From: Candidatus Hydrogenedentota bacterium
GTDB taxonomy: Bacteria; Hydrogenedentota; Hydrogenedentia; Hydrogenedentales; CAITNO01
Assembly (NCBI GenBank): GCA_903893795.1
Contig: CAITNO010000148.1
Location: 1-64,000 of the forward strand
Direction of reading: 5' to 3'
Length of the DNA: 64,000 bases
Of this stretch, positions 55,156-63,959 are shown one piece after another. A program made the position numbers and the translations under genes. Position 1 is the stretch's first letter; each line of letters begins with the position of its first letter. Under the pieces are notes generated by a model. The model searched no databases, had not been told where the DNA came from, and was given only the letters and a program-made list of their open reading frames with translations.

Positions 55156-58038
55156 TCACTTAACTCCACGCACGATCTTCTCCAGCGCCTTAGAGACTTC
55201 GGACCAAGCGCCGTCTCTTGGCCTGTGCGCCATGACAGGTTTCCCATCCTTGGGCAAAGCCTGTAATCCTGCGAATGGTGTGGAACCCCAATTGGTCTTC
55301 CGCACAATGATCGGGATGACCCTCGCTTCCCCTGCCTCGTGCCGTTCCAGCGCGCGTCTCATCTCGATAGCGTAGCAGTAGTCCGAGGCGATGAAGTCAG
55401 CGCTGACTAGCAGCAGGACAATATCCGCCTCCTCAAGATGCCTGTCAATCTCCGGGCCCCACTCGTCGCCGGCGACAATGCGGCGGTCGTGCCACTCCTG
55501 AATCAGTCCCTGGCGCTTCAATATACTCAGATGCGTTACCAATTCTTCCCGTAGCGTCTCGTCCTTGTGCGAGTAACTGTAGAACACCTTCACCGGTTGG
55601 GTCTCCTGTTCCTGGTCGGGGGACCGGCGCGTCCCTTTCGCGTTGGTCGCCGTTTGCGCGATTGTGCCTATCGCGTAAGTATCTTTGGCCTTCTGTTCCC
55701 GGCCGAGGGACCGGCGCGTCTCTTTCGCCTTGGTCGCCACTGCCCTGTAGTAGCGCACCCGCTTCTCTTCTTTCGCGGCCCTTCGATCGGCCTGCCGTTT
55801 TGCCTCGTGCGTGGTCTGCAGTTCACCTTCTAGAAACTTCACCTTCTCGCCCATGGCGATGACAACCTGACTGTTCACTTTGGCGAGTGCATCCATTCGT
55901 CCCTTGTCATTAACCTTCGCCAGTGCCTCAAAGGCATCCTGCACCGCAGGACGGTTGAGAATATCCGCAAACATCTTGCGCAAGACCTCGACACTTCGAA
56001 TTTCCTGGTCAATACGCGCCTTAAGCATTTCGGCGATGACTTGCGTTTCAAGGAAGTCCGAGGCGTGCTGAATTTCGTCCGAAAGCATGATCTCTCGGAA
56101 TACATTGACGGAGATATTGGAACCATCCGCGTTTGCCAGAATCTCGAGCCACCTTGCGGGTTTCATGTGACATGGCCCGGGATACTTGGGCGACCTCCGC
56201 TTCATAAGTTCAACGCTCACCGAGTAAACGAATTCATCGAACGTAATCAGCCAGCACTGAAGCTGTGATTCGTTTACGTTTTCTAGGCGCTTTCGATAAA
56301 CCAGGCCAATCTGTCTGGCCTCGTTACTTCTTAGTACATAGTTCCTCTCCCACTTGTATCTCTCCTCTGCAGGATACCGTTCGTATTCTTGCCTCCGTGA
56401 TTCGAGAAGCCTCTTGCAGATGACTTCCAATTCACCGAGTTCGTCATCCGTAAAGACCTGAATAGGCTCCACCACGATGCCGAGTTCCTTCTCTATATAT
56501 AAGCGCAACTTTGACGAGTCCACGGGAGAATAGTACTTGTTCAGAAAACCCTCGAATGAAAGCCGGGGAGAAAGCTCCCTTGCCTTAAAATACCCGCTGA
56601 CTATGTCCGATCTTCTATTGAGATTGGAGTAGACGGCGGCCATTCTGGTGACATCTCTGTTGGCCGCATGATAGGTTTCCTGCGCGTCATGAAACGAGTT
56701 CTCGACCTCAAGCACCATTGCGTCTGAAACAACCATCGTAACGCCGAGCCGCCGTCCAAGAGAGACGATCTCGGTGCACATTTGTGACTCTCCACCGGCC
56801 TCAACCAGAGCCCGTAGAACGATGTGCGAGTCGAGATACACACGGTAGCGCTTGAGAAACTCACGCCTGAAAGATGAACACTCGGGGTCCATTCCAAGGG
56901 TTGCCAGCATCCAGTATGCTTTTCTTTGGCGATTCAGCCACCTGATTACCCGTTCGTCGGAGCTTGTGATGATTTCCATGATGGCAGTATGCCAAGCTCC
57001 CATTCGACTGCAGATCGTATTTTCTGTGGAGACTACCGCAGTAATCGTGCGGCTAAGTTGTTCGGAGTCGTAAGGGGTGGCGTCCTTGTCGCCGCCAGTC
57101 TGAAGAGCTGCAAGCTGCCGTCCGTTTGCATAAAGTATTCTACTGATGCACCTGTCCAAGGTTCTTCTGTATACACCGAAATCCCCCTCTTCCAATGATC
57201 GAGACTGGCTCTTGAAGAATTCACGATACATCTCGTCGTCTTCTTCGACCGTTGTCGTGGCCCGATCCCGCAATTCGGTCCGTGCCGAACCCACGAGGGA
57301 ATAACGTCCGCCCGCGGTGAAGTTTATGCGCCCTTCATCTCCAAGGCGCTTCAGAGCTGGTTCAATTTCCCCCCCAAGCATCTCTCCGCTACCACGAATG
57401 AGCTGCTTCACCGAAACCTTGAGATCCGCCACGGTACAACCCTGTTGTGTTCTTCCGAGGACTTCAAGTAACAAGGCCTCAATAACCCTCTCCTTTGTCA
57501 TGACCGCCTGATCAGATTCCAAGACACCAACAAGTAGGTGGAGGGTGCGTTCTTCGTCTGTCGTTGGCTGTATATCGACAATGTCGCCAACCCCCCTTTG
57601 AACCGCCCGAGTCTTCCGAAAAGACGAGAGGAGCACATCTTGAATAGACGCTGTAAGGCGGTCGAAGGATGTGTAGTCATAAACCACGCAGTACTTCTGA
57701 ACCCTGTTTGAGATGAATTCGAGCATCGCGGGAGTTGGTTTGCAGGATGCTTTCTTAAAGGCAAAGACGGGGATTTCTTTTTCGACCGCAATGTCGAATT
57801 CGTCTTTTACCGCGTCTCTCAACTCCGTACCGAGCAGCAAAATGAGGCCCTCCGAGTCTTCAAGGTTCTCCCTATACTGTCGCCGGATGTCGCTAGGAGA
57901 CGCCTGTCCCTCGATGACCCAAAGAAAGAAACTCGAGACGAGTGGTTCCTTCAGAAAGATTACGGGGAGAGCTTCCCTTTCGGTTGAGAATTCGTTTCCA
58001 AACTGTGCGGAGCTTAAGAAGATTTTGAGCTTTTGCAT
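55156..58038 (-). CDS. DUF4062-like/winged-helix/PIN-like/TIR multidomain protein (candidate antiphage effector)
   Basis: Encodes 960 aa from ATG 58038 (AAAGGGG upstream); the frame is open to 58200 but the extra 54 residues look non-coding. Residues 1-145 resemble DUF4062/TIR-like folds (KIFLSSAQFGNEFSTEREAL). A winged helix is likely at 165-250. About 395-610 looks PIN-like: VYLDSHIVLRAL (D403), VVSDAMVLEVENSF (D439, E444) and WLITFDEFVYS (D601). A basic coiled coil (about 725-810) links to a C-terminal TIR domain (816-930; VFYSYSHKDE, SDYCYAIEMRRAL with probable catalytic E892). Lower GC than neighbours. Function by analogy to TIR NADases; the PIN call is tentative. Confidence 0.7.
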   Translation of the reverse strand: MQKLKIFLSSAQFGNEFSTEREALPVIFLKEPLVSSFFLWVIEGQASPSDIRRQYRENLEDSEGLILLLGTELRDAVKDEFDIAVEKEIPVFAFKKASCKPTPAMLEFISNRVQKYCVVYDYTSFDRLTASIQDVLLSSFRKTRAVQRGVGDIVDIQPTTDEERTLHLLVGVLESDQAVMTKERVIEALLLEVLGRTQQGCTVADLKVSVKQLIRGSGEMLGGEIEPALKRLGDEGRINFTAGGRYSLVGSARTELRDRATTTVEEDDEMYREFFKSQSRSLEEGDFGVYRRTLDRCISRILYANGRQLAALQTGGDKDATPYDSEQLSRTITAVVSTENTICSRMGAWHTAIMEIITSSDERVIRWLNRQRKAYWMLATLGMDPECSSFRREFLKRYRVYLDSHIVLRALVEAGGESQMCTEIVSLGRRLGVTMVVSDAMVLEVENSFHDAQETYHAANRDVTRMAAVYSNLNRRSDIVSGYFKARELSPRLSFEGFLNKYYSPVDSSKLRLYIEKELGIVVEPIQVFTDDELGELEVICKRLLESRRQEYERYPAEERYKWERNYVLRSNEARQIGLVYRKRLENVNESQLQCWLITFDEFVYSVSVELMKRRSPKYPGPCHMKPARWLEILANADGSNISVNVFREIMLSDEIQHASDFLETQVIAEMLKARIDQEIRSVEVLRKMFADILNRPAVQDAFEALAKVNDKGRMDALAKVNSQVVIAMGEKVKFLEGELQTTHEAKRQADRRAAKEEKRVRYYRAVATKAKETRRSLGREQKAKDTYAIGTIAQTATNAKGTRRSPDQEQETQPVKVFYSYSHKDETLREELVTHLSILKRQGLIQEWHDRRIVAGDEWGPEIDRHLEEADIVLLLVSADFIASDYCYAIEMRRALERHEAGEARVIPIIVRKTNWGSTPFAGLQALPKDGKPVMAHRPRDGAWSEVSKALEKIVRGVK

Positions 58039-58206
58039 GGTGGACCCCTTTACAAAAGAATTGGAGCGTTGCTGTGTACCAGATACAGTGTATTCCACGG
58101 GAAAGTGACTTAACAAATGCCGGGAGGCAAAGGAGGCAAAGTGGACGCTCCCCAATAGAAAGGAAAAAAATCCGGCGCGGCGGAAAAGAGCGAAGTGCAA
58201 TGGCTA

Positions 58207-58258
58207 AAGGGCAAAGGGAAAGAAGGACCGGTGGCCCCATACTCTGCCCTTTGCCCTT
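58207..58258. terminator. Hairpin between the FN3 and TIR-protein genes
   Basis: AAGGGCAAAGGG (58207-58218) pairs exactly with CCCTTTGCCCTT (58247-58258). It lies 15 bp after the stop of the minus-strand FN3 gene and upstream of the TIR-protein gene, so it could end FN3 transcription and insulate the next gene. Confidence 0.45.
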
Positions 58259-58272
58259 CAGCATTCATCGTT

Positions 58273-58890
58273 TCACAATACCACCATCACGGTATTGCTC
58301 GGCGCGCTTTCGCCAGCCTTGTTGACGGCGCTGACGCGGTACTCCCATTCTTTGCCGCGCTCTTGCCCGGTCAGGGTTGTCTCGCTGTCGATGGCGAGCC
58401 CCACGTCGAGCCAGTCGCCGTTGGGGCGGAGGCGGCGCTGAATCTTGTAGGCGTTCACCGCGCCGCCGTCCGTCGGCGCTTTCCAGTCGAGGAAGATCCA
58501 GCCCTCGCCCTGGCGCGGCGCTTCGAGGCTGCGGGTCTGTCCGGGCAGGGCGAGCGCCGACGCCGCTGTGGGCGTTGCGCGCGCGCCCCAGCCGATGAGC
58601 TTGAGCTTGGCGTCGTCGAAGTGGACCGTGTTCTCCGCGTAGCGCAGGTCGGTCTTCATCGCGTCCACCAGCGCGTGCAGGGCGGCCTCCTTGGCGGCGG
58701 CGGCCGCCGTGACCGCGGCCTGGGCGGGTATGTTGATGTCTCTTGCGATCACGAAGGTGACCATCATGATGGCCAGGTCGTCCTTGGACACCGGCGGGTC
58801 GGGGTAGAGCGCCGGCTGGTTCTCCAGCCCCGACAGCATGCTCAGGGTGAGCATCAGAATGTCAGCCTCACGCGTTGGAAACGTGGCCAT
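58273..58890 (-). CDS. Fibronectin type III domain protein, paralogue 2
   Basis: Encodes 205 aa from ATG 58890, chosen from GGGAG 9 nt upstream and because it aligns with the other paralogues (MATFPTREADI). The helical N-terminal part (1-105) includes AVTAAAAAKEAALHALVDAM. The hinge KLKLIGWGARA precedes one FN3 domain (about 115-205) ending EWEYRVSAVNKAGESAPSNT. It is intact, unlike the next copy upstream. No 21-bp array precedes it; instead a MITE-like palindrome occupies the gap. Function unknown. Confidence 0.8.
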   Translation of the reverse strand: MATFPTREADILMLTLSMLSGLENQPALYPDPPVSKDDLAIMMVTFVIARDINIPAQAAVTAAAAAKEAALHALVDAMKTDLRYAENTVHFDDAKLKLIGWGARATPTAASALALPGQTRSLEAPRQGEGWIFLDWKAPTDGGAVNAYKIQRRLRPNGDWLDVGLAIDSETTLTGQERGKEWEYRVSAVNKAGESAPSNTVMVVL

Positions 58891-58957
58891 AAGTAAATCT
58901 CCCAAAGGGCTAAGGGCTAAGGGCAGTGAGTCACAAAGATGGCTGCTATCGAGAGTC

Positions 58958-59051
58958 CGTCATTGCGAGCGGAGCGAAGCAATCTCTTGTACCCACAGCC
59001 TGACGCGAGCAAGAGATTGCCGCGTCGGACTGCGTCCTCCTCGCAATGACG
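58958..59051. repeat. MITE-like 94-bp element with nested inverted repeats
   Basis: Perfect 12-bp ends CGTCATTGCGAG (58958-58969) and CTCGCAATGACG (59040-59051). Inside, GCAATCTCTTG (58979-58989) pairs with CAAGAGATTGC (59010-59020). It is a copy of the widely dispersed CGTCATTGCGAG palindrome known from many bacterial phyla, with no ORF. Confidence 0.85.
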
Positions 59052-59143
59052 GTGTTCTTTTAGCTCTGGAGGCTCAAACATAAGACTCCATCCGGATGAC
59101 TCACCACACCAGGCACTCCATATCGCCTTTGTACTTCGCCCTT

Positions 59144-59762
59144 CTACAGCACGGCCATCACGGTGTTGCTGGCTGCACCCTCGCCGGCGAGGTTGACGGC
59201 GGCGACGCGGTACTCCCACTCCTTGGTGCGTTCCTGGGCGGTGAGCGTGATTTCGCTCTCCACGGCCATGCCGACGTCGGTCCACGCACCGTCGGGGCGC
59301 AACCGCCGCTGAATCTTGTAGGCGTTCACCGCGCCGCCATCCACCGGCTCCTTCCAGTCCAGATAGATCCAGCCCTCCCCCTGGCGCGGCGCCTCTAAGG
59401 TGCGGGTCTGACCGGGCACCGCCAGCGGCGGCGTCGGCGTGGGTCCGGCGGGCGCGCCCCAGCCCAGCAGCTCCAGCTTCGCCTCATCGTTGGCCACCTT
59501 GTTCTCGGCATAGCGCAGATCCTGCTTCATGTCGTCCACCAGCGTCGCCAGCGCCGCGTTCTTCGTGTCGAGGGCGCCCTTGGCGGCCGCCTGTGCGGCC
59601 ACGAGCCCGGCCTTGGCCGTCACGAATGCGTCCAGGGCCGCGCCCCAGGTTCACCGCGGTCACCGGCGGTGCCGGATAGGTCGCCGCGTTGTCCTCCAGG
59701 CCCGACTGCATCGCCTGTGCGAGGATCACAATGTCCGCCTCTGTTCTTGGAAAAGTTGCCAT
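59144..59762 (-). pseudogene. Fibronectin type III domain protein, paralogue 3, with a +1 frameshift
   Basis: The start ATG 59762 has GGAGG upstream and reads MATFPRTEADIVILAQAM, matching the paralogues. After VTAVNLG the frame breaks at a run of four C on the plus strand (59643-59646); removing one base restores GAALDAFVTAKAGLVAAQ and the rest of the protein, which runs on to a stop at 59144. The downstream part holds a complete FN3 domain (EWEYRVAAVNLAGEG). Either a sequencing or assembly error, a real mutation, or programmed slippage. It is the closest relative of paralogue 2 and the array-associated copy. Confidence 0.75.
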
Positions 59763-59849
59763 GTTCCTATCCTCCGTGTTTTGAACGGTTTACGCCGTTC
59801 TTCCGTTGGCCGAAAACGCCTCGGCGGCGGTCCAATCCGCCGCAAAGGA

Positions 59850-60164
59850 CGCTTACAAAGCTCAATTGCTGGTCTACAATCACCGGTTGCGGGTCTACAA
59901 TCACCGGTTGCGGGCCTACAATCACCGGTTGCGGGCCTACATTCGCCGACTGCGGGTCTACAATCACCGATTGCGGGTCTACATTCGCCGACTGCGGGTC
60001 TACAATCACCGATTGCGGGCCTACAATTGCCGATTGCGGGTCTGCAATTGGCCGTTGCGGGCGTGCAACACCGGGTTGCGGGCCTACAACACCGAGTTGT
60101 GGGCGTGCAATGGGGCGTTGGGGGATTCAACAGCGGCGTTCCATGCCTGCATCGGGGCGGTGCG
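59850..60164. repeat. 21-bp tandem repeat array 2 (about 15 units)
   Basis: Twelve clear units (59871-60122) plus degenerate ones at each end keep an exact 21-bp period. The typical unit contains CTACAATCACCGGTTGCGGG; positions near CTACAAT and GTTGCG are the most conserved. GC-rich, unlike array 1. The clear units begin 108 bp upstream of the ATG of the minus-strand FN3 gene, nearly the spacing of array 1. Unit variants alternate in the order A-B-A-B around 59934-60017, suggesting expansion as dimers. Confidence 0.92.
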
Positions 60165-60184
60165 GACATGGAATAGCCTCCCCT

Positions 60185-60270
60185 GTTGTGGCATGGTCTC
60201 CGGACCATGCCACAACGAGACCTTCGGTCGGAGGAGAGTGGCGTGGTCAGGAAACCGCGCCACAACGAGG
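60185..60270. repeat. GTGGCATGGTC-family palindromes
   Basis: GTGGCATGGTC pairs with GACCATGCCAC around 60188-60212, then ACCTTCGGTCGGAGGA, then a diverged second hairpin. Same modules as at 38134, 54890 and 55049. Confidence 0.75.
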
Positions 60271-60307
60271 GGGGGATTTGGGGGGATGTTGGTCTTGGTT
60301 CGGGCTC

Positions 60308-60625
60308 CACATCCCCCGCCGCTTCGCGGCACCCCCTTCAAAGGGGGACCAATAGCAGACCCACGTTGTGTCGTGGTCAGGAAACCGCGCCACAACGAGG
60401 CCATGGGATGGTGCGTTGCGTGGCGCCTTGCGCCACTTCACGCACCCTACGGTTCACGGCAATTTACACATCCCCCGCCGCTTCGCGGCACCCCCTTCAA
60501 AGGGGGACTAATAGCAGAGCCCCGTTGTGGCATGGTCTGGAAGCCGCGCCACGACGAGGCCATGGGATGGTGCGTTGCGTGGCGCTTTGCGCCACTTCAC
60601 GCACCCTACGGTTCACGGCAATGTA
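60308..60625. repeat. 159-bp tandem duplication
   Basis: Copy A (60308-60466) and copy B (60467-60625) match closely: each has CACATCCCCCGCCGCTTCGC, a CCCCCTTCAAAGGGGG palindrome, a diverged GTGGC hairpin and GCCATGGGATGGTGCGTTGC. The first bases of a third copy follow at 60626. Confidence 0.85.
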
Positions 60626-60683
60626 CATATCCCGTGTCGAAAATGGCGCACGCCGCCCGGTGTCGTGTTAAACTTTGCCGCCT

Positions 60684-62513
60684 ATGGACCTTCTCGGCGA
60701 CATTCTTAAACAATACTGGGGATACGACCGTTTTCTGCCCCTCCAGCGCGAGGCCATGCAGTGCGCGCTGGACCGGCATGACTCGCTGGTGGTGCTGCCC
60801 ACCGGCGGCGGCAAGTCGCTGTGCTTCCAGGCCCCGGCGCTGGCGATGGACGGCATGGCCGTGGTCGTGTCGCCGCTGCTGTCGCTCATGAAGGACCAGG
60901 TGGACGCGCTGCGCACCAACGGCATTTCGGCCGCCAAGATTGACAGCACCATGAACGCGCGCGAGCGCACCGCCGTGCATCAGGCCATCCAGGAGCGCAG
61001 CCTCAAGCTGCTCTACGTGTCGCCGGAGCGCATGGTTCAGCCTGCTTTCATCGAATACCTCAAGAAGGCGGGCGTTTCCTTTCTGGTGGTCGACGAGGCC
61101 CATTGCATCAGCCATTGGGGCCACGATTTCCGTCCCGAATACCGCCTGCTGAAACAGCTCCGCGAGGCCTTTCCCGGCATATCGATGCACGCGTTCACCG
61201 CCACCGCCACGGGGCATGTGCGCGCCGATATTGTGCAGGAACTGGGTCTGCGCGACGCCTCCGTGCTGATAGGTTCCTTCGACCGGCCCAACCTGCGCTA
61301 CCGCGTGCAAAAGCGGACCGATTTGTTCCGGCAGGTCCGCGAAATCATCGACGCGCACCCCGGCGAGTCGGGGATCATCTACTGCATCCGCCGCGACGAC
61401 GTGGACGGCCTCTGCGCAAAACTGACGCAGGCCGGATACAAGGCGCTGCCCTATCATGCGGGCATGGACGAGGCCGACAGGAAGAAAAACCAGGAGGCCT
61501 TTACGAACGAGACCACGGACATCGTCGTTGCCACGGTTGCCTTCGGCATGGGCATCGACAAATCCAACGTCCGCTATGTCATCCACGGCGCCATGCCCAA
61601 ATCGGTGGAGCATTACCAGCAGGAGACGGGCCGGGCCGGGCGCGACCGCCTGGAGGCTGACTGCATCCTCCTGTATTCCTACGCCGATTTCCAGTTGTGG
61701 CGCAGCATCATCGAAAAGAACGAGTCCGAAGGCGGGGACGTGGCCCTGAACAAGCTTGAGGACATGGCCCGCTATTGTGACCAGCTCAGTTGCCGCCACA
61801 AGTCGCTCGTGGAGTATTTCGGCGAACCCTTTCCGGAGCGTTCCTGCGGCGCCTGCGACGTGTGCCTTGGCGACATTGATTCGCGGGCCGACGCCCAGCA
61901 GATCGGTCGGAGCATCCTTGCCGCCGTGCTGGACCTGGACCATATGGCCGGGCCGAGCTACACCACGCTGGTGCTTACCGGCTCACGTGAAGAGCGCATC
62001 CTGTCCAAGAAACACAACCATCTGCCGTCTTACGGCCTGCTTGACGCCCATGATGCACGCTCCGTGCGCGACTGGGTGGAGCAACTGGTGCGCCAGGGTT
62101 ATCTGGAGAAGCTGGGCGAGTACAATGTCCTCGGCCTGACCTCGAAGGGACTGTCACTGAACCGGGGCGAGGAAACGCCGTTGCTGACGGATCGGGAGTC
62201 GCCCCGCGCGCGGGTGTCCGAACCCAGGCGCAAGGCAGCCTCAAAGAAGGGGCAGTCAGTGGACTTGAGCACTTTCGACCCCGCCCTGTTCCAGGTGCTG
62301 CGTCAGGTGCGCCGCGAAAAGGCGGCCGAGCTGGGTGTGCCGCCCTTTGTAATCTTTGGCGACGTGGCCCTGCGCGATATGTCCTGCCGCAAACCCCTGG
62401 ACCGCGCTGCCCTGCTCGATGTGCAGGGTGTGGGCCAGAAGAAATGCGACGCCTTCGGTGACGAGTTTCTCGAAGCTATCCAGCTTCACTGCGAGGGGGC
62501 CGGTTCCCCATGA
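60684..62513 (+). CDS. recQ: ATP-dependent DNA helicase RecQ
   Basis: Encodes 609 aa from ATG 60684; an in-frame TTG at 60675 is an alternative. Superfamily 2 motifs: LPTGGGKSLC (I), VVDEAHCISHWG (II), FTATAT (III), and QQETGRAGRD (VI). The zinc domain has CDQLSCRHKSLVEYF and CGACDVC; a winged helix follows, then an HRDC domain (about 535-600; FDPALFQVLRQVRREKAAELGVPPFVIFGD). Full-length, cytoplasmic, 3'-5' unwinding in recombination and repair. It lies next to the defence-like region, which may be chance. Confidence 0.95.
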   Translation: MDLLGDILKQYWGYDRFLPLQREAMQCALDRHDSLVVLPTGGGKSLCFQAPALAMDGMAVVVSPLLSLMKDQVDALRTNGISAAKIDSTMNARERTAVHQAIQERSLKLLYVSPERMVQPAFIEYLKKAGVSFLVVDEAHCISHWGHDFRPEYRLLKQLREAFPGISMHAFTATATGHVRADIVQELGLRDASVLIGSFDRPNLRYRVQKRTDLFRQVREIIDAHPGESGIIYCIRRDDVDGLCAKLTQAGYKALPYHAGMDEADRKKNQEAFTNETTDIVVATVAFGMGIDKSNVRYVIHGAMPKSVEHYQQETGRAGRDRLEADCILLYSYADFQLWRSIIEKNESEGGDVALNKLEDMARYCDQLSCRHKSLVEYFGEPFPERSCGACDVCLGDIDSRADAQQIGRSILAAVLDLDHMAGPSYTTLVLTGSREERILSKKHNHLPSYGLLDAHDARSVRDWVEQLVRQGYLEKLGEYNVLGLTSKGLSLNRGEETPLLTDRESPRARVSEPRRKAASKKGQSVDLSTFDPALFQVLRQVRREKAAELGVPPFVIFGDVALRDMSCRKPLDRAALLDVQGVGQKKCDAFGDEFLEAIQLHCEGAGSP

Positions 62514-62576
62514 CAAACTTCGTTTTTCCCATTCGTCTCATCTGTCCCATAGGTCCCATGCAGGAAACCCACTCTC

Positions 62577-63890
62577 GTGCCTGAACTCATCTACACCTTC
62601 GCCTCCCTGGCCGCCCGCACGGCAGACGGCAAGACCTGCCTCGACGGCATGAAGGTGCTGGCCGACATCATGCACCCCCGCGGCGTGCCGGTCACGTGGA
62701 TTGTCAGTCCCGAATCCGCCGCCATTGCGGCGGACACGCTCACGGCCTGGCACAGCGCCCACGGTGACGAGGTCGCCGTCGAATTGCCCATTCTCACAGG
62801 CAGCTATGCCGAGAAGGAACAGTTCCTCAAAGAGCGCCGGGCCAAAGTGCGGCAGGCGCTGCCTTGGGCCGAAGCCACGATTGCGGGCAATGTCCACTGC
62901 GATCCCGACATTGTGGACCTGCTCGCCGCCGCAGGCTTTGAGGGCGTCTGGGGTTTCTGCTGGGAGCAGATCGAGGTGGATGACATCACCGACCGGGGCT
63001 GTCCCTGGGGCTTCTTCTACATGGACCCGGGGGACCGGCTGAAACCGGCCACACAGCGCAGCGTGGTGGCCGTGCCCTGGCTGTCCCACGACCTGCTCAA
63101 GACCTACCACTGCGGCAACGCCCCGGTCTACACCAACGACCCCAACGACGTCGCCCGCGCGTCCATCTGCGCCTGGGAAGACAGCGCCTACTGGGACGCC
63201 TTCGCGGACAACTATTACCGCAACATCCGCTACAACGACGCTGTTTTCCTGCTGCAGCACCAGGAAGCCCACGAGATGGAGTGCAACGAACGCAACCACT
63301 GCTACACGCCCGAAGACATCCGCGAGGCCGCCATCATGATGTCACGCCACGTGGACCATCTGCTGGCCAAGCCCGACCTGCGCGTCATGTCGCTGCCCGA
63401 CGCCGTGCGCCATTACCGCAGCCTGAACGACCGCACCGCGCCGTCCTATATGCTGTGGGAGGACAGCCCCACGCGCCGTCCCAATCCCGACTACACCTGG
63501 AACACCTGTGTCGGCCCCTGGCCCAAGACGTTTCTCTATTACGACTGCGGCGCCCAGATGATGTTCATCGACGGCCAGGTGCAGCCTGCCTGCATCCGAA
63601 ACTATGCCAAGCCCTGGGATGACCGCGACTATTACCGCGAAATGCACATCCCCCGGCCGCGCCTCATCCGCAACACCCAGTACGTCTGGCGCAGGGAAAT
63701 CGAACTCAGCGTCACCAGCGACCGAGCCATGCCCTACGGCCTTGCGCTCTGGGGCGATTACGGCCTCTACCAGATTGGCGAAGCTCCCGGCCTCGTCGCC
63801 GGCAAGATCCTTCCCCGCGAACTGCTCTTCCTGCGTTACGATCTGCAACCCGGCGAAAACCGCTTCAAGGTATCTCTGGAGGGAAAATAG
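62577..63890 (+). CDS. Polysaccharide-deacetylase-like protein
   Basis: Encodes 437 aa from a GTG at 62577 with AGGAA upstream. The N-terminal two thirds look like a NodB-type barrel of the glycoside-hydrolase/deacetylase superfamily: LIYTFASLAARTADGKTCLDG, VPVTWIVSPESA, EVAVELPIL, GFEGVWGFCWEQ and LLQHQEAHEM. The strict deacetylase DHH metal motif is not evident, so activity is unsure. The C-terminus (about 315-437) appears to be a beta domain. There is no signal peptide. It lies 63 bp after recQ, and a possible exported protein follows. Confidence 0.5.
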   Translation: MPELIYTFASLAARTADGKTCLDGMKVLADIMHPRGVPVTWIVSPESAAIAADTLTAWHSAHGDEVAVELPILTGSYAEKEQFLKERRAKVRQALPWAEATIAGNVHCDPDIVDLLAAAGFEGVWGFCWEQIEVDDITDRGCPWGFFYMDPGDRLKPATQRSVVAVPWLSHDLLKTYHCGNAPVYTNDPNDVARASICAWEDSAYWDAFADNYYRNIRYNDAVFLLQHQEAHEMECNERNHCYTPEDIREAAIMMSRHVDHLLAKPDLRVMSLPDAVRHYRSLNDRTAPSYMLWEDSPTRRPNPDYTWNTCVGPWPKTFLYYDCGAQMMFIDGQVQPACIRNYAKPWDDRDYYREMHIPRPRLIRNTQYVWRREIELSVTSDRAMPYGLALWGDYGLYQIGEAPGLVAGKILPRELLFLRYDLQPGENRFKVSLEGK

Positions 63891-63959
63891 AAAGCCATGC
63901 ACCATACTCAGTGCCAAACCCTCCTTTCCCAAGACCCCAGCCCCTCCCGGAGTGTCATC

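Larger units (their letters stand above)
59763..60683. other. 921-bp repeat-only region
   Basis: Holds the second 21-bp array (59850-60164), a GTGGCATGGTC palindrome (60185-60270) and a two-copy 159-bp tandem duplication (60308-60625), then the recQ promoter area. Long open frames in several directions through the array arise because 21 is a multiple of three; no gene is accepted. Confidence 0.75.

Noticed and set aside
58039..58200. 54-residue N-terminal extension of the TIR protein
   Set aside because: It lacks domain similarity, and the ATG at 58038 has AAAGGGG upstream and begins the DUF4062-like strand directly.
59806..60891. 361-codon frame encoding heptad repeats (YNHRLRV)
   Set aside because: The heptads come only from the 21-bp DNA period (seven codons). 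Other frames on both strands are open too, it has no ribosome site, and it runs into recQ out of frame.
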